Source: Haemophilus parainfluenzae
GTDB lineage: Bacteria; Pseudomonadota; Gammaproteobacteria; Enterobacterales; Pasteurellaceae
Reading direction: 5' to 3'
Length of the DNA: 8,031 bases
NCBI GenBank assembly: GCA_018381425.1
Contig: JAGZRY010000062.1
Coordinates: 1-8,031 of the forward strand
How positions within the stretch are numbered: the stretch's first letter is position 1; every line of letters starts with the position of its first letter. Of the stretch, positions 7,125-8,031 are shown piece after piece. Made by a program: the position numbers and the translations under genes. The notes under the pieces were generated by a model, which saw only the letters and a list, made by a program, of their open reading frames with translations, was not told where the DNA came from and did no database searches.

Positions 7125-7157
7125 AAAACGAGTTTTACATTGGTTAGGAAGGAAATG

Positions 7158-7862
7158 ATGACAATTCAACAAGCTCTCGAAACCATTCATCAACAAATCC
7201 AAACATCCACTCAACTTGCACATCGTCCTGAAAGTGCGGTCATTTTATTGGCAGTTTCTAAAACCAAACCCAATGAAGCGATTTTAGAAGCCTATCAAGC
7301 CGGACAAAAAGCATTTGGGGAGAACTACGTTCAAGAAGGCGTAGATAAAATTCAGTATTTCGAAGCACAAAACATCCAACTTGAATGGCATTTTATTGGG
7401 CCATTACAATCTAATAAAACCCGTCTTGTAGCAGAACATTTCGATTGGATGCAAACGTTAGAACGTGCCAAAATTGCCGATCGTTTAAATGAACAACGCC
7501 CTGCCAATAAAGCGCCCTTGAACGTTTTAATTCAAATTAATATCAGTGATGAAGCCAGTAAATCAGGTATTCAACCGAGTGAAATGATTGAGCTTGCAAA
7601 ACACATTGAAAATCTACCGCACTTACGTTTGCGTGGATTAATGGCGATCCCTGCACCAACAGATAATATTGTTAAACAAGAAGCGGCTTTTAGTCAAATG
7701 GAACAATTATTTGAGCAGCTTAAAGTCGCCTTGCCTCATCAGCAAATTGATACGCTTTCAATGGGAATGACTGATGACATGCAAAGTGCCATAAAATGCG
7801 GTTCAACGATGGTACGCATTGGTACGGCAATTTTTGGGGCGAGAGATTATTCGAAAAAATAA
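7158..7862 (+). CDS. yggS: YggS/PROSC family pyridoxal phosphate homeostasis protein
   Basis: YggS is a cytoplasmic PLP-binding protein with a single TIM-barrel domain like that of alanine racemase. It has no proven catalytic activity and helps balance free PLP. With this start it has 234 residues, the same as E. coli YggS. K35 in LLAVSKTKP (30-38) is the PLP-binding lysine. FGENYVQE (53-60), HFIGPLQSNK (78-87), SMGMTDDM (201-208) and GSTMVRIGTAIFG (215-227) are conserved. Start: ATG codons at 7155 and 7158 both follow AGGAAGGA (7146-7153). I chose 7158 because MTIQ aligns with family N-termini and the spacing from AAGGA is better; 7155 would add one Met. A TTG at 7140 is open but overlaps the ribosome site. 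The gene is divergent from thrLABC and has two uptake signals inside. Confidence 0.95.
   Translation: MTIQQALETIHQQIQTSTQLAHRPESAVILLAVSKTKPNEAILEAYQAGQKAFGENYVQEGVDKIQYFEAQNIQLEWHFIGPLQSNKTRLVAEHFDWMQTLERAKIADRLNEQRPANKAPLNVLIQINISDEASKSGIQPSEMIELAKHIENLPHLRLRGLMAIPAPTDNIVKQEAAFSQMEQLFEQLKVALPHQQIDTLSMGMTDDMQSAIKCGSTMVRIGTAIFGARDYSKK
7232..7240 (+). repeat. DNA uptake signal sequence (exact)
   Basis: AAGTGCGGT followed by CATTTTATT inside yggS, read as Ser-Ala-Val (residues 26-28). Confidence 0.9.
7616..7624 (-). repeat. DNA uptake signal sequence (exact core, weak flank)
   Basis: ACCGCACTT inside yggS, read as Leu-Pro-His-Leu. The extended T-rich flank is lacking, so it may be a weak uptake site or a chance match. 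Confidence 0.7.
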
Positions 7863-7874
7863 TGAATAGAGAAT

Positions 7875-7892
7875 AAAAAAGCGGTCAAAATT
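7875..7892 (+). other. Possible left half of the yggS terminator, cut by the insertion sequence
   Basis: A run of six A followed by GCGGTCAAAATT begins 13 bases after the yggS stop codon and ends where the insertion sequence begins. It looks like one arm of the common Pasteurellaceae terminator in which AAAAGCGGTC is followed by its complement and a T-run. The other arm is not seen in this window. It also matches 8 of 9 bases of the Actinobacillus-type uptake signal (ACAAGCGGT). The split is inferred. Confidence 0.4.
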
Positions 7893-7915
7893 GATCTGCC
7901 CCCAAAAAGTTAGAC
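7892..7915. repeat. Terminal inverted repeat of the insertion sequence
   Basis: TGATCTGCCCCCAAAAAGTT and the bases that follow are of the type found at ends of IS150-group elements, where a C-run followed by AAAAAGTT is characteristic. It starts with TG as expected. The inner limit is approximate because the partner repeat is outside the window. Confidence 0.75.
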
Positions 7916-7929
7916 TGTTATTTAAAGAA

Positions 7930-8031
7930 TTATTTTCGATATTGTATCGGACTCAGTCCTTTTAATTTTAGTTGAATCCGTCGATGATTATAGTAATCCA
8001 AATAATCTCTGACAGCATCAACTATCTCTTC
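7930..8031 (-). CDS. IS3-family transposase (OrfB), C-terminal 33 residues
   Basis: The reading frame enters from the right edge and ends at TAA (7932-7930). Its last residues contain the stretch YYNHRRIQLKLKGLSPIQYR, the hallmark C-terminus of IS3/IS150-group OrfB integrases, which catalyse cut-and-join of the element through an RNase H-like DDE core. The glutamate of DDE and everything before it lie outside the window, so intactness cannot be judged. The stop codon is about 15 bases inside the terminal repeat, the normal arrangement. Confidence 0.9.
   Translation of the reverse strand, partial: EEIVDAVRDYLDYYNHRRIQLKLKGLSPIQYRK

Larger units (their letters stand above)
7892..8031 (-). mobile_element. 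IS3-family (IS150-like) insertion sequence, one end only
   Basis: The right edge of the window enters an insertion sequence. Its outer boundary is set at the TG at 7892-7893, the usual end dinucleotide of IS3-family elements, at the start of the terminal repeat; inside is the 3' end of the transposase reading outward toward yggS. The other terminal repeat, the first transposase frame and the target duplication lie beyond the edge, so it is not known whether the element is complete. Confidence 0.8.

Noticed and set aside
7140..7157. TTG at 7140 as a longer yggS start
   Set aside because: It would place the strong AGGAAGGA ribosome site inside the gene; the ATG at 7155/7158 gives the length usual for the family.
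1..8031. A previously undescribed system
   Set aside because: All six protein genes, the leader peptide and the IS belong to known families. No unexplained conserved array, CRISPR, retron-like or toxin-antitoxin structure was seen. I also saw no tRNA or rRNA gene.

Overview
The window is chromosomal DNA from a member of the Pasteurellaceae. It is AT-rich and carries seven exact copies of the 9-base Haemophilus-type DNA uptake signal (AAGTGCGGT or its complement). The threonine operon proteins and YggS are very close to their enterobacterial counterparts. A glucose-family PTS permease is present; as I recall, H. influenzae has only a fructose PTS, so a relative such as H. parainfluenzae or Aggregatibacter is more likely. 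The species call is inference.

Layout, left to right. (1) 1-342, minus strand: the N-terminal part of a 4'-phosphopantetheinyl transferase that runs off the left edge. (2) 343-514: a divergent regulatory region with a minus-strand promoter and, facing right, a perfect TGTGA-N6-TCACA CRP site placed as expected for a class II promoter. (3) 515-2008, plus strand: a PTS IICB permease (ptsG-like), followed by a hairpin terminator and then by a uptake-signal hairpin shared with the converging thr operon. (4) 2090-7006, minus strand: the complete threonine operon in the order thrL (23-residue leader peptide), attenuator, thrA, thrB, thrC. A strong hairpin lies in the 78-base thrB-thrC gap. (5) 7007-7157: a divergent promoter region. 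(6) 7158-7862, plus strand: yggS, the PLP homeostasis protein. (7) 7892-8031: one end of an IS3-family (IS150-like) insertion sequence, with its terminal repeat and the last 33 codons of its transposase; the rest lies beyond the right edge.

How the genes work together. ThrA (aspartokinase I-homoserine dehydrogenase I), ThrB (homoserine kinase) and ThrC (threonine synthase) give four of the five steps from aspartate to threonine. The fifth enzyme, aspartate-semialdehyde dehydrogenase, is not here. The leader peptide, rich in Thr and Ile codons, and the terminator/antiterminator after it predict attenuation by charged tRNA-Thr and tRNA-Ile. The CRP site predicts that the sugar permease is induced when cAMP is high. 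YggS handles PLP, the cofactor of ThrC.

I see no novel defence, secretion or biosynthetic system. The most interesting points are regulatory: an uptake signal embedded in the thr leader peptide that can also base-pair within the attenuator, the CRP-controlled permease, and an IS that appears to have landed in the yggS terminator.
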